Assembly: GCA_001510455.1 (NCBI GenBank)
Contig: LFFH01000021.1
Coordinates: forward strand, 1 to 18,699
Length of the DNA: 18,699 nucleotides
Direction of reading: 5' to 3'
Source: Actinobacteria bacterium casp-actino8
Lineage (GTDB): Bacteria; Actinomycetota; Acidimicrobiia; Acidimicrobiales; Ilumatobacteraceae
The notes beneath the pieces are model-generated. The model did no database searches, was not told the DNA's origin, and worked only from the letters and a program-made list of their open reading frames with translations. Both the position numbers and the translations under genes were made by a program. The number at the start of each line of letters is the position of its first letter. Positions within the stretch are counted from its first letter, which is position 1. Of the stretch, positions 7,335-16,145 are shown piece after piece.

Positions 7335-8261
7335 GTGAAAATTCGTCGCCCCCTCCCCGTCGTCACCGGTCTGCTCGCAGTACTCGCCGTCGCTTCCCTG
7401 TCGCTCTCGGCGTGTTCGAGTGTGGAATCGACGGCCATACGGGTGAACGGCCAGTCGCTGTCGGGCGCCGATTTCGACGAACTCCTGACCGGTTACGCCG
7501 CGGCCATTCCGTCCGCCCAGAACGAGACCGGCACCGTGAACGCCGCCGTGGCCCGTGGGCTGCTCTCGGATTGGGCCACCACGGTGGTGCTGACCGAATC
7601 ACTGGCCGCACGTGACGTCCAGATCGACCAGGACGATCTCGACGAGGCGCGCCGCATTCTCGAGGGGCAGGCCGGATTCGGCGACGCCTCGGTCACAGCC
7701 CAGGATTTCTACGTCCGTGCCACGGCCGTGCAGCGCGTGTTCGCGAACACCTTCGGACCGTCGACCGACGAATTGCGTGCTCTCTACGACGCTGGCCCGA
7801 GCGAATCCGGGGCCTTCTGTCTGCGAGCCATTCTGGTGACCGATGAGACCCTGATCGCCGACATCTCGAATCAGCTCGACGCCGGCGCCGACTTCGGTCA
7901 ACTCGCGGCGCAGTATTCGATCGATTCATCGGCTGCCAACGGCGGAATCGTGACCGATCCGGGTTCGGGGATCGCCTGCTTCGATCGAGTCGCTCTGTCG
8001 AGCCAGATCGTCCCCGAGTTCGCCGTCGCACTGTCGAACGCCGAGGTCGCCGTTCCCACTCCCCCGTTCGAGATTCCGAACGTCGGATGGGTGATCGCTC
8101 TGCTCCGCCCTTTCGACGAAATCGCCGACGACGTTCGCGAACTGGTCGGTCTCGGTGCATCGGAGGCCGAGCGACAGACCGTTCTCTCGACTGCTGACGT
8201 GTGGGTGGCTTCCGAGTACGGCATCTGGGAAGCCGAGACGGGCCGCGTCGTTGCGCCGTGA
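7335..8261 (+). CDS. SurA/parvulin-like peptidyl-prolyl isomerase lipoprotein
   Basis: The 308-residue protein begins with a lipoprotein signal peptide: basic MKIRRP, a hydrophobic stretch (about 9-22), and a lipobox LSAC with C27 as the acylated Cys. Residues 33-130 resemble a SurA-type helical N-terminal domain (VNGQSLSGADFDELL). Residues about 155-255 look like a rotamase/parvulin domain (CLRAILV, ADFGQLAAQYSID, ANGGIV, VPEFAVAL, GWVIALL). The expected role is folding of exported proteins at the outer face of the membrane. The parvulin match is moderate; isomerase activity is not assured and it could act only as a chaperone. It sits 9 nt after mfd and overlaps the next gene's GTG start. 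M. tuberculosis has a different lipoprotein gene (lpqU) in the equivalent cluster. Confidence 0.8.
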   Translation: MKIRRPLPVVTGLLAVLAVASLSLSACSSVESTAIRVNGQSLSGADFDELLTGYAAAIPSAQNETGTVNAAVARGLLSDWATTVVLTESLAARDVQIDQDDLDEARRILEGQAGFGDASVTAQDFYVRATAVQRVFANTFGPSTDELRALYDAGPSESGAFCLRAILVTDETLIADISNQLDAGADFGQLAAQYSIDSSAANGGIVTDPGSGIACFDRVALSSQIVPEFAVALSNAEVAVPTPPFEIPNVGWVIALLRPFDEIADDVRELVGLGASEAERQTVLSTADVWVASEYGIWEAETGRVVAP

Positions 8262-9634
8262 CGACTCGGCCACTCGAGTCCACTGATGAGCGCGTGATTC
8301 CGACCCTTCACGTCGTCGGACTCGGGCCCGGAGGAGACGAGTACGTCACCGACCACACCAAGAGTGTGATCGCCCGTTCTCCCCGTCGGCTCCTGCGCAC
8401 GTCGGTTCATCCGAGTGCCCATCTGATGGCGGGAGCGTCGTCGTTCGACGAGATATACGAACGAGCCACCGACTTCGATGCCGTGTACACGACCATCGTC
8501 GAGCGACTCGTCGACGAGACGAATCGTGCGCACGCCGCCGGCGAGGAGATCGTCTACGGCGTCCCCGGCTCACCCCTCGTTCTCGAACGAACCGTTCGTC
8601 TTCTGCGAGACGATGATCGCCTTCACGTCGTCATCCACCCCGCCATGAGTTTTCTGGATCTGGTGTGGTCGCGCCTCGGGATCGATCCGATCGACGATGG
8701 GGTGACCTTGGTGGACGGTCACGAATTCTCGCGACGAGCCGCTGGTCTGGCCGGTCCACTGTTGGTGGCGCACTGCCATGCCAATTGGGTGCTGTCAGAG
8801 ATCAAGTTGGCCGCCGAAGATCTGATCGACGTCTCGAACGACGATTCCTCGGTCGTTCTCCTCCATCACCTCGGACTCCCTGACGAACGCATCGAACACA
8901 CGACGTGGGCCGAGATCGACCGAACACTCGATGCCGACCATCTGACGTCACTGTACGTTCCGTCTCTCGCCGCCCCGGTCGGACGTGAACTCGTGGCGTT
9001 CCACGATCTGGCGCACACTCTTCGCCGTGAATGCCCCTGGGATCGCGAGCAGAACCACCGCACTCTCGTCACCTATCTCCTCGAGGAGACCCACGAGGTG
9101 GTCGACGCGATCCTCGCTCTCGACCCCGATGATCCGGTGACCGACGAACATCTCGTCGAAGAACTGGGTGACCTGCTCTATCAGATCGAATTCCATGCTG
9201 CGATCGCCGAACAAGAGGGACGCTTCACGATGGCCGACGTCGCTCGGGGCATCAATGACAAGTTGGTGCGACGACATCCACACGTGTTCTCGCGCGAGAG
9301 CTCGAGCAGTGAGACATCGATCGATCGACTGGTGTCCGATTGGGACGCGATCAAACGAGCCGAGAAGCAAGCACGGGGCGTCACCGATGGCCCTTTCGAC
9401 GGCATCCCGTCGAGTTCGGGCTCACTGTCGTATGCCGCGGCTGTCTTGAAGAAGATCGAGAAGATGAACCTCGACCCGCAGCGCCTCGCTCCCGACGTCG
9501 ACGACGAATCGCTCGGCCGCGAACTACTGGCGCTCGTGATGGAGGCTCGCCGTCGTGGCGTCGACCCCGAGGTGGCACTCCGGGAAACGACGAACGAACT
9601 CCGAGGTCGTGTCGAGCGGAGCCTCGATTCCTGA
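8258..9634 (+). CDS. mazG: Tetrapyrrole methylase-like / MazG nucleotide pyrophosphohydrolase fusion
   Basis: This 458-residue protein has two domains, as in Bacillus YabN. The N-terminal part (about 14-245) is a SAM-dependent tetrapyrrole-methylase fold: VVGLGPGG (19-26) and YGVPGSP (100-106). The C-terminal part is MazG, which hydrolyses NTPs or dNTPs to NMPs and PPi: CPWDREQNH near 260, EETHE (276-280) and EELGD (301-305), the acidic metal-binding EExxE and ExxD motifs, then RRHPHVF. Sanitation of damaged nucleotides or lowering of (p)ppGpp are roles known for relatives. The methylase substrate is unknown in the family. The start is GTG 8258, overlapping the upstream stop; GTG 8294, just before the first beta strand, is an alternative. 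Confidence 0.92.
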   Translation: MTTRPLESTDERVIPTLHVVGLGPGGDEYVTDHTKSVIARSPRRLLRTSVHPSAHLMAGASSFDEIYERATDFDAVYTTIVERLVDETNRAHAAGEEIVYGVPGSPLVLERTVRLLRDDDRLHVVIHPAMSFLDLVWSRLGIDPIDDGVTLVDGHEFSRRAAGLAGPLLVAHCHANWVLSEIKLAAEDLIDVSNDDSSVVLLHHLGLPDERIEHTTWAEIDRTLDADHLTSLYVPSLAAPVGRELVAFHDLAHTLRRECPWDREQNHRTLVTYLLEETHEVVDAILALDPDDPVTDEHLVEELGDLLYQIEFHAAIAEQEGRFTMADVARGINDKLVRRHPHVFSRESSSSETSIDRLVSDWDAIKRAEKQARGVTDGPFDGIPSSSGSLSYAAAVLKKIEKMNLDPQRLAPDVDDESLGRELLALVMEARRRGVDPEVALRETTNELRGRVERSLDS

Positions 9635-9656
9635 CGGTCCCCGAGACCCCTCCAAC

Positions 9657-10949
<1,293 letters not shown>

Positions 10950-10981
10950 CGGGTTGCCACCCACCGCAGTCCGAAAACCGG

Positions 10982-10987
10982 CACAAT
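10982..10987 (+). promoter_or_regulatory. Possible -10 box for leaderless ftsB/divIC mRNA
   Basis: CACAAT keeps the two most conserved -10 bases (A at position 2, T at position 6) and lies 6 nt before GTG 10994. Supported mainly by the shared spacing at other genes. Confidence 0.3.
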
Positions 10988-10993
10988 GTCGGG

Positions 10994-11509
10994 GTGGCAG
11001 CCAAACGGGGACGCGTGACCGCGCGCACACAGGGAAAGAGGTCGACGCGCGTGAAGCGCACCGATCTGACCCGACCCACACCTCGTCAGGAGCGCCTCGT
11101 CCCGAAGCGAGTGGGGTACGTTGTCCTCACCCTCGGCATGATCCTGGTGGTCGGCTCCTTCGCCAACTCCTTCCTGGTCCTGCCCGTCAAGTCGTGGTTC
11201 GGACAGCGCACCGAGTTCGAGGACCGATCGGCCGAGCTCGAGGCCCTTCAGGAGGCCACCGATCGTCTCCAGACCGAGGTCGACCGCCTGAACACACCCG
11301 AAGGTGTGGAAGACGCAGCTCGCGACGAGCTGGGATTCGTCATGGTCGGTGAGGATCGCCGGACCGTGGTGGGTGACGCCTCGGCCCCGATCGATCTCCC
11401 CTGGGGTTGGCCCTACGACCTGGTCGAGCAGATCGTGCAGGTACGCGAGGCCGAAGCCCGAAGCGCAGCCCGGAACTCGGAACCGCCGATCGACTCGGTC
11501 ACCGGCTGA
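10994..11509 (+). CDS. ftsB: FtsB/DivIC-family septum formation initiator
   Basis: FtsB/DivIC are bitopic membrane proteins that join FtsL and FtsQ/DivIB in the divisome. The 171-residue protein has a basic cytoplasmic N-terminus (1-39), one membrane segment (about 40-63), and a coiled coil (about 70-100) rich in Glu, Leu and Arg. It ends with the family motif around PEGVEDAARDELGFVMVGE (102-120) and an extracytoplasmic tail of about 50 residues. The basic N-terminal tail is longer than in E. coli FtsB but usual for actinobacteria. The start GTG 10994 has no strong Shine-Dalgarno; a later GTG at 11051 would still keep the membrane segment. Position after eno matches mycobacteria. Confidence 0.88.
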   Translation: MAAKRGRVTARTQGKRSTRVKRTDLTRPTPRQERLVPKRVGYVVLTLGMILVVGSFANSFLVLPVKSWFGQRTEFEDRSAELEALQEATDRLQTEVDRLNTPEGVEDAARDELGFVMVGEDRRTVVGDASAPIDLPWGWPYDLVEQIVQVREAEARSAARNSEPPIDSVTG

Positions 11510-11530
11510 GACCAGCCCGAAGCGGGCGAG

Positions 11531-11536
11531 TAAGGT
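11531..11536 (+). promoter_or_regulatory. Possible -10 box for the CoxL-like gene
   Basis: TAAGGT lies 34 nt before GTG 11571, predicting a leader of about 28 nt that contains the ribosome binding site AGGGGG (11559-11564, 6 nt from the start). No clear -35 is seen. Confidence 0.3.
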
Positions 11537-11570
11537 CGGGCGAAAAGGTCCGACGTCCAGGGGGTCCACA

Positions 11571-13856
11571 GTGGCTGGTGGCAGCATTCTCGGTAACCGC
11601 GTTCTCCGCAAGGAGGACCCGAAGTTCTTGACGGTCGGCGGTGAATACGTCGACGACATGGACGAACCCATGCTCGCGGGTGCCGCGCACGTCGTGTACG
11701 TGCGTTCGACCGTCGCCCACGGTGTGATCAACTCGATCGACACCTCCGATGCGGTGTCGATGCCCGGAGTTCTCGGCGTGTACACGGCGGCATCACTCGG
11801 CCTCGAACCGGTTCCCGCTGCTTTCAACCCGATGGTGGCGCGTACCGCATTGGCGAGCGACAAGGTCCGTTACGTGGGTGAACCCATCGCCGCCATCGTC
11901 GCCGAAACTCGCGAACAGGCAACCGATGCCGCCGAGACGGTGTTCGCCGACATCGATCCTCTCGATGCGCTCATCGACCTCGAAGCCGCCATGGCATCGT
12001 CCACTCTCATCTACGAGGGCGCCGGTAGCAACGTCGTGTTCGACACCACGGCACTCGGTATGCCCGAGAACACCGGTGACGCCTTCTTCGCCGACTGTGA
12101 AGTCGTCACGAAGGGTCGCTTCCTGAATCAGCGCGTGGCCCCGTGTCCACTCGAGGTCCGCGGTGCCGCCGCGGCATGGGACTCCGACGGTCGACTCAAC
12201 CAGTGGCTATCCACTCAGCACGCTCAGGGCGCGGTCGAACCGCTCGCCAAGGCCAATGGCGTCGAACCCGACAAGGTGCGAGTGCGTACACCCGACGTGG
12301 GTGGCGGCTTCGGAGCCAAGATCGGCACTTACGCCGAGGAACTGTTGCTCGGCGTCCTCGCCAAGAAGCACGGACGTCCCATGAAGTGGCGTGAGACCCG
12401 AAGCGAGAGCATGGTCGCCCTCGGTCACGGTCGTGCACAGCTGCAGTACGTCACGATCGGTGGCAAGAAAGACGGCACCGTCACCCATTATCAGTTGCAC
12501 GCCATTCAGGACTGTGGCGGTTTCGCCGACATGGGCACCATCCTCGCCCCGTTCATGACCCGTCCGATGTCGAGTGGCGTGTATGCGATTCCGAACATCG
12601 AGTGCCGAACCACGTCGGTCATCACCAACACCACGCCCACGGTCGCGTACCGCGGTGCTGGTCGACCGGAGGCCACGGCCGCCGTCGAGCGGGCCATGGA
12701 TCTTTTCGCCCTCGAAATCGGCATGGATCCCGCCGAGGTCCGTCGCAAGAACCTCATCCCGAAGTTCCTCGAGCCGCACACCACTGCGGTCGGCCAGACC
12801 TACGACGTCGGTGATTACGAAACCGCTCTCGACAAGGCTCTGAAGGCTGCTGACTATCCGGCCTTGCGCGCCGAGCAGAAGAAGCGTCGCGACAGTGGCG
12901 ACGTGAAGCAGCTCGGCATCGGCGTGAGCGTGTACGTCGAGATCACCGGCGGCGTCGGAAACGGCGAATCGGCCAAGGTCGAGGTGCTCGACGATGGTCG
13001 AGCCGTCGTGTACACCGGCACCTCACCGCACGGCCAGGGTCACGACACGGCATGGTCGATGCTCGTCCAGGAGCAGACCGGTATCCCGATGGATCGCATC
13101 GAGTTGGTGTGGGGTGACACCGATCTCGTCCCGATCGGCACCGGCACCATGGGATCACGCTCACTGCAGCAGGGTGGCAATGCCGTGTTCCAGGTGGCCG
13201 GCACTCTGGCCGAGAAGGCCAAGTCAGTAGCGGCTCGTCTTCTCGAGGCGAGCGAAGCCGACGTCGTACTCGACAAGGAACGAGGTGTCTTCCACGTGGC
13301 CGGCACACCGTCGGTCACCAAGTCGTGGGCCGATCTCGCCCAAGCCGAGAAGGCCAGTGGCGGACTCTCGCACGACGACGTGATCAACGTGTCGGGAGCG
13401 ACGTTCCCCTTCGGTGCCCACGTCTCGGTCGTGGAAGTCGACACCGAGACCGGTCAGACCCGACTCGTTCGTCAGGTCGCATGCGATGACGCCGGCAAGG
13501 TGCTCAACCCGATGCTCCTCGACGGTCAGATCCACGGTGGAATCGCCCAAGGTGTGGCTCAGGCTCTCTTCGAAGAGGTGATCTACGACGCCGATGGAAA
13601 CCCGACCACCTCGAACCTCGCCGACTACGGATTCCCGTCGGCGGCCGAGTTGCCGAGTGTGGAAGTGGTTCATATGGAGACCCCGACACCGGTCAACGCC
13701 ATCGGGGCCAAGGGAATCGGCGAATCGGGCACCATCGGTTCCACACCGGCCGTTCAGTCGGCAGTGGTCGATGCCGTGTCGCATCTCGGTGTGCGTCACA
13801 TCGAGATGCCCTGCACCGCCCAGCGCGTGTGGGCGGCGATTCAAGCCGCCAAGTGA
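11571..13856 (+). CDS. Form II CoxL-like molybdenum hydroxylase large subunit (xanthine dehydrogenase family)
   Basis: The 761-residue protein is a molybdopterin-cytosine-dinucleotide-binding large subunit of the xanthine oxidase family. Residues 18-120 form the ald_Xan_dh_C-type domain; the rest is the Mo-binding region. Motifs: GGGFGAK (244-250), AYRGAGR (359-365), GQGHDTAW, GTMGSRSLQQGG and GIGE with the probable catalytic E718. AYRGAGR is the form II signature; true CO dehydrogenase (form I) has AYxCSFR. The substrate is therefore unknown and CO oxidation is not implied. The start is GTG 11571 with AGGGGG at 6 nt; the frame is open further upstream but overlaps ftsB. No FAD (CoxM) or iron-sulfur (CoxS) subunit gene lies in the window, though both are normally required. 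Confidence 0.92.
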   Translation: MAGGSILGNRVLRKEDPKFLTVGGEYVDDMDEPMLAGAAHVVYVRSTVAHGVINSIDTSDAVSMPGVLGVYTAASLGLEPVPAAFNPMVARTALASDKVRYVGEPIAAIVAETREQATDAAETVFADIDPLDALIDLEAAMASSTLIYEGAGSNVVFDTTALGMPENTGDAFFADCEVVTKGRFLNQRVAPCPLEVRGAAAAWDSDGRLNQWLSTQHAQGAVEPLAKANGVEPDKVRVRTPDVGGGFGAKIGTYAEELLLGVLAKKHGRPMKWRETRSESMVALGHGRAQLQYVTIGGKKDGTVTHYQLHAIQDCGGFADMGTILAPFMTRPMSSGVYAIPNIECRTTSVITNTTPTVAYRGAGRPEATAAVERAMDLFALEIGMDPAEVRRKNLIPKFLEPHTTAVGQTYDVGDYETALDKALKAADYPALRAEQKKRRDSGDVKQLGIGVSVYVEITGGVGNGESAKVEVLDDGRAVVYTGTSPHGQGHDTAWSMLVQEQTGIPMDRIELVWGDTDLVPIGTGTMGSRSLQQGGNAVFQVAGTLAEKAKSVAARLLEASEADVVLDKERGVFHVAGTPSVTKSWADLAQAEKASGGLSHDDVINVSGATFPFGAHVSVVEVDTETGQTRLVRQVACDDAGKVLNPMLLDGQIHGGIAQGVAQALFEEVIYDADGNPTTSNLADYGFPSAAELPSVEVVHMETPTPVNAIGAKGIGESGTIGSTPAVQSAVVDAVSHLGVRHIEMPCTAQRVWAAIQAAK

Positions 13857-13861
13857 TCCGA

Positions 13862-13884
13862 CGACTCGATCCTGCGACGAGTCG
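13862..13884. terminator. Hairpin between convergent CoxL-like and cytochrome c genes
   Basis: CGACTCG (13862-13868) and CGAGTCG (13878-13884) form a perfect 7-bp stem with a 9-nt loop, 5 nt after the CoxL-like stop and 9 nt before the opposing stop codon. Its position in a 37-nt convergent gap suggests a two-way terminator. There is no T-run on either side. Confidence 0.45.
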
Positions 13885-13893
13885 CTCCGCTGT

Positions 13894-14274
13894 TCATCCG
13901 GTGGTGCCGAGTTCCACGATGTAATCGGTGATTCGCTGAACTTCGGCGTCGGTGAGTGACACCAGCGGCATCTGCAATGTCGACCCCAACCGTCGTTTGG
14001 CGTTGGGGTCGACGATCGATTCGACCACGTACTCACGATCGGCGATCACCATCCCACCTTCGACGAGTGGAACCTCCGAACCGACCAGACCGATCCAGGT
14101 GGGTCCGACGCCACCGCTGAAGTCGCCCCCGTGGCAACTGTTGCAACCGCGAGCGATGGCGATGGCCCGACCTTCGACCGCACCTGGCGACAGGGCAGCC
14201 GGTGGTTCGGGCGTCGAGCAACCCACCATCAGGATCACACCGCCGAGAACCGTCCACGATTTCTGCATCGTCAT
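13894..14274 (-). CDS. Lipoprotein c-type cytochrome, single haem
   Basis: From ATG 14274 the protein has 126 residues: a short basic start, a hydrophobic segment with lipobox MVGC (acylated Cys at residue 19), a Pro/Ala linker, and one cytochrome c domain. The haem site CNSCH is at 44-48 and the likely axial Met is in LQMPL (M102). The run VGPTWIGLVGSEVPL with later DREYVVESIVDPNAK closely resembles the cytochrome c domain fused to subunit II of caa3-type oxidases, here standing alone. It probably carries electrons at the outer membrane face. The frame is open to ATG 14319, but that would place 15 polar residues before the signal peptide. The gene converges on the CoxL-like gene and diverges from the ABC operon; a link to either is unproven. 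Confidence 0.85.
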   Translation of the reverse strand: MTMQKSWTVLGGVILMVGCSTPEPPAALSPGAVEGRAIAIARGCNSCHGGDFSGGVGPTWIGLVGSEVPLVEGGMVIADREYVVESIVDPNAKRRLGSTLQMPLVSLTDAEVQRITDYIVELGTTG

Positions 14275-14377
14275 CAAGTGTCGCCGAGACCAGTCGTCCG
14301 GTTCCCCGACTTTCGTCATCGGTCACCATCGTCTCGCGGCCGTTCGGACCGAGTCGGTCGAAGTTGACCACTGCTTG

Positions 14378-14383
14378 TAGACT
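14378..14383 (+). promoter_or_regulatory. Probable -10 box for the ABC operon
   Basis: TAGACT lies 8 nt before GTG 14392, so transcription likely starts at or just before the start codon. A TTGACC (14364-14369) is only 8 nt upstream, too close to serve as its -35; with CAACAT (14385-14390) it would be 15 nt away. I favour TAGACT. Confidence 0.4.
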
Positions 14384-14391
14384 GCAACATT

Positions 14392-15357
14392 GTGACTGCC
14401 AGCCCCTCCGCCCCCATCGTCGCCACTGGCCTCGTCCGACACTTCGGATCGGGAGACTCTCTGGTGAGAGCAGTCGACGGTGTCGATCTGCGGGTCGAGG
14501 CCGGTGAGATCTTCGGCTTTCTCGGTCCGAACGGCGCCGGGAAGAGCACCACAGTGCGTGTCCTCACCACATTGTTGAAACCGTCGGCTGGTTCGGCGAC
14601 CGTCGCCGGATTCGACGTGGCTACCCAAGCCGACAAGGTGCGACGCGCCATCGGCGTGGCGTTGCAGGACGCCGCTATCGACCCACTCATGACCGGACGA
14701 GAACTCCTCGATCTCCAAAGCGTGCTGTACGGGATTCCGAAGTCGGTCGCCGCGAAGCGCGGACCCGAACTTCTCGAGCGCGTCGGACTCACCGCGGCCG
14801 CTGATCGACGAGTGGGTACGTACTCGGGCGGTATGCGACGTCGACTCGACCTCGCACTCTCACTCGTGCACGAACCGTCGGTTCTCTTCCTCGACGAGCC
14901 GACCACCGGCCTCGATCCGATGAGTCGACTCACTCTGTGGGAAGAGGTTCGTCGACTCAATCGCGAAGGCACGACCGTTCTCCTCACCACTCAGTACCTC
15001 GAAGAGGCCGATCAACTCGCCGATCGCATTGCGATCATCGATCACGGCAAGATCGTGCGCCAGGGTGTCCCTCGTGATCTGAAGGCTCAGGTCGGCTCCC
15101 CCACACTTTTCATCGACGTCGACAGTGAACACACCGACACTGCGCGAGGAATTCTCGAGCGTTTCGGTGATCTGCGGCCGACGTCGGAAGGCAAACTCGG
15201 TGTCGGACTCGCCCTCGGCGCCGAAGCGGTGGCCGGTGTCATCCGCACCCTCGACGAGGCCGGCGTACACGTCCGGCATCTCGAATTGAACGAACCCAGT
15301 CTGGACGACGTATTCGCCGAAGCGACCGGCTACCGGCTTGAAGGAGCCGATCAGTGA
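14392..15357 (+). CDS. ABC transporter ATP-binding protein, DrrA type
   Basis: The 321-residue ATPase powers an exporter formed with the next two genes. Motifs: Walker A GPNGAGKST (45-53), Q-loop Q92, signature YSGGMRRRLDLA (144-155), Walker B VLFLDEP (164-170) and D-loop GLDP. The H-loop position is Gln (TTQYLEEAD, Q201) rather than His, as is common in the DrrA (daunorubicin-resistance) subgroup. The C-terminal 90 residues form the accessory domain of that group. The start is GTG 14392 without Shine-Dalgarno. The stop overlaps the next start as GTGA. The substrate cannot be read from sequence; the DrrA label names a subfamily, not an antibiotic. Confidence 0.93.
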   Translation: MTASPSAPIVATGLVRHFGSGDSLVRAVDGVDLRVEAGEIFGFLGPNGAGKSTTVRVLTTLLKPSAGSATVAGFDVATQADKVRRAIGVALQDAAIDPLMTGRELLDLQSVLYGIPKSVAAKRGPELLERVGLTAAADRRVGTYSGGMRRRLDLALSLVHEPSVLFLDEPTTGLDPMSRLTLWEEVRRLNREGTTVLLTTQYLEEADQLADRIAIIDHGKIVRQGVPRDLKAQVGSPTLFIDVDSEHTDTARGILERFGDLRPTSEGKLGVGLALGAEAVAGVIRTLDEAGVHVRHLELNEPSLDDVFAEATGYRLEGADQ

Positions 15358-16145
15358 GCACGGCCGCTGGAAGCGCGATTCTTCACACTGCAGTCCTCAC
15401 TCGACGAAGCGTCGTCGGACGACTGCGTCAGCCGGCAGCGCTCACACCGTCGTTCGTCTTCCCCCTTTTCTTCGCGGCCCTCGGTTCGGCGAGCTTCAGT
15501 CGTATCGCTGATCGGCCCGACTTCGCCTCCATCGCCCCGTCGTTCCTGAACTACGCCGTCGCCGGCGCGATCGTCCAGGGGGTTCTGTTCGCCTCGACAT
15601 CGGCAGCCGGTGATCTCGCCACCGACATCGAACAAGGCTTCTTCGAACGACTACTCGCCTCCCCCGTGACTCGGACATCGATTCTCCTCGGTCGACTGGG
15701 CAGCGCCATGGTCGTTGCGGTCATCCAGGTCGCGATCTTCCTCGCCATCTTTTTGGCCTTCGGTGCGCGCATCGAGACCGGTGTGATCGGATTCATCGGC
15801 CTGGTGGTGGCCGGAGCCCTTCTCGCCTTGGCGATGAGTGGACTCATGTCGGGTCTGGCGATCAAGTCGGGAAGCCCCGAAGTGGTCCAGGGGGCCTTCC
15901 CCATGGTGTTCGCACTCATGTTCTTGTCGTCGGCCTTCTTTCCTCGCCAGTACATGACCGGCTGGTACCAGGACGTCGCAACCTGGAATCCGATGTCGCA
16001 CGTCGTCGAAGGCATGCAGGGCTTCATGAATCAACCCCTCCACATCGATCAGTTCCTTCGTGCCTGGCTCGTTCCGTTCGGAATCGCCGCCGCATCGATC
16101 GCCTTCGGACTTCGCTCCCTCAACAAGCGATTGGCAGCGATGTGA
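15354..16145 (+). CDS. ABC-2 type permease, first subunit
   Basis: The 263-residue protein has about six membrane segments (roughly 30-47, 63-83, 113-137, 143-169, 178-196, 236-254). The ABC-2 coupling motif is at 93-107 (EQGFFERLLASPVTR), and a second conserved stretch is WNPMSHVVE (211-219). It starts at GTG 15354, overlapping the ATPase stop by 4 nt, and its own stop overlaps the next GTG. It is expected to form a heterodimeric channel with the following permease. Confidence 0.9.
   Translation: MSTAAGSAILHTAVLTRRSVVGRLRQPAALTPSFVFPLFFAALGSASFSRIADRPDFASIAPSFLNYAVAGAIVQGVLFASTSAAGDLATDIEQGFFERLLASPVTRTSILLGRLGSAMVVAVIQVAIFLAIFLAFGARIETGVIGFIGLVVAGALLALAMSGLMSGLAIKSGSPEVVQGAFPMVFALMFLSSAFFPRQYMTGWYQDVATWNPMSHVVEGMQGFMNQPLHIDQFLRAWLVPFGIAAASIAFGLRSLNKRLAAM

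Noticed and set aside
11304..11570. N-terminal extension of the CoxL-like protein by 89 codons
   Set aside because: It would overlap ftsB in another frame; a good AGGGGG site precedes GTG 11571, which also begins the conserved sequence.
11571..13856. Reading the molybdoprotein as a true aerobic CO dehydrogenase
   Set aside because: The active-site loop is AYRGAGR, the form II signature, not AYxCSFR of form I CoxL.
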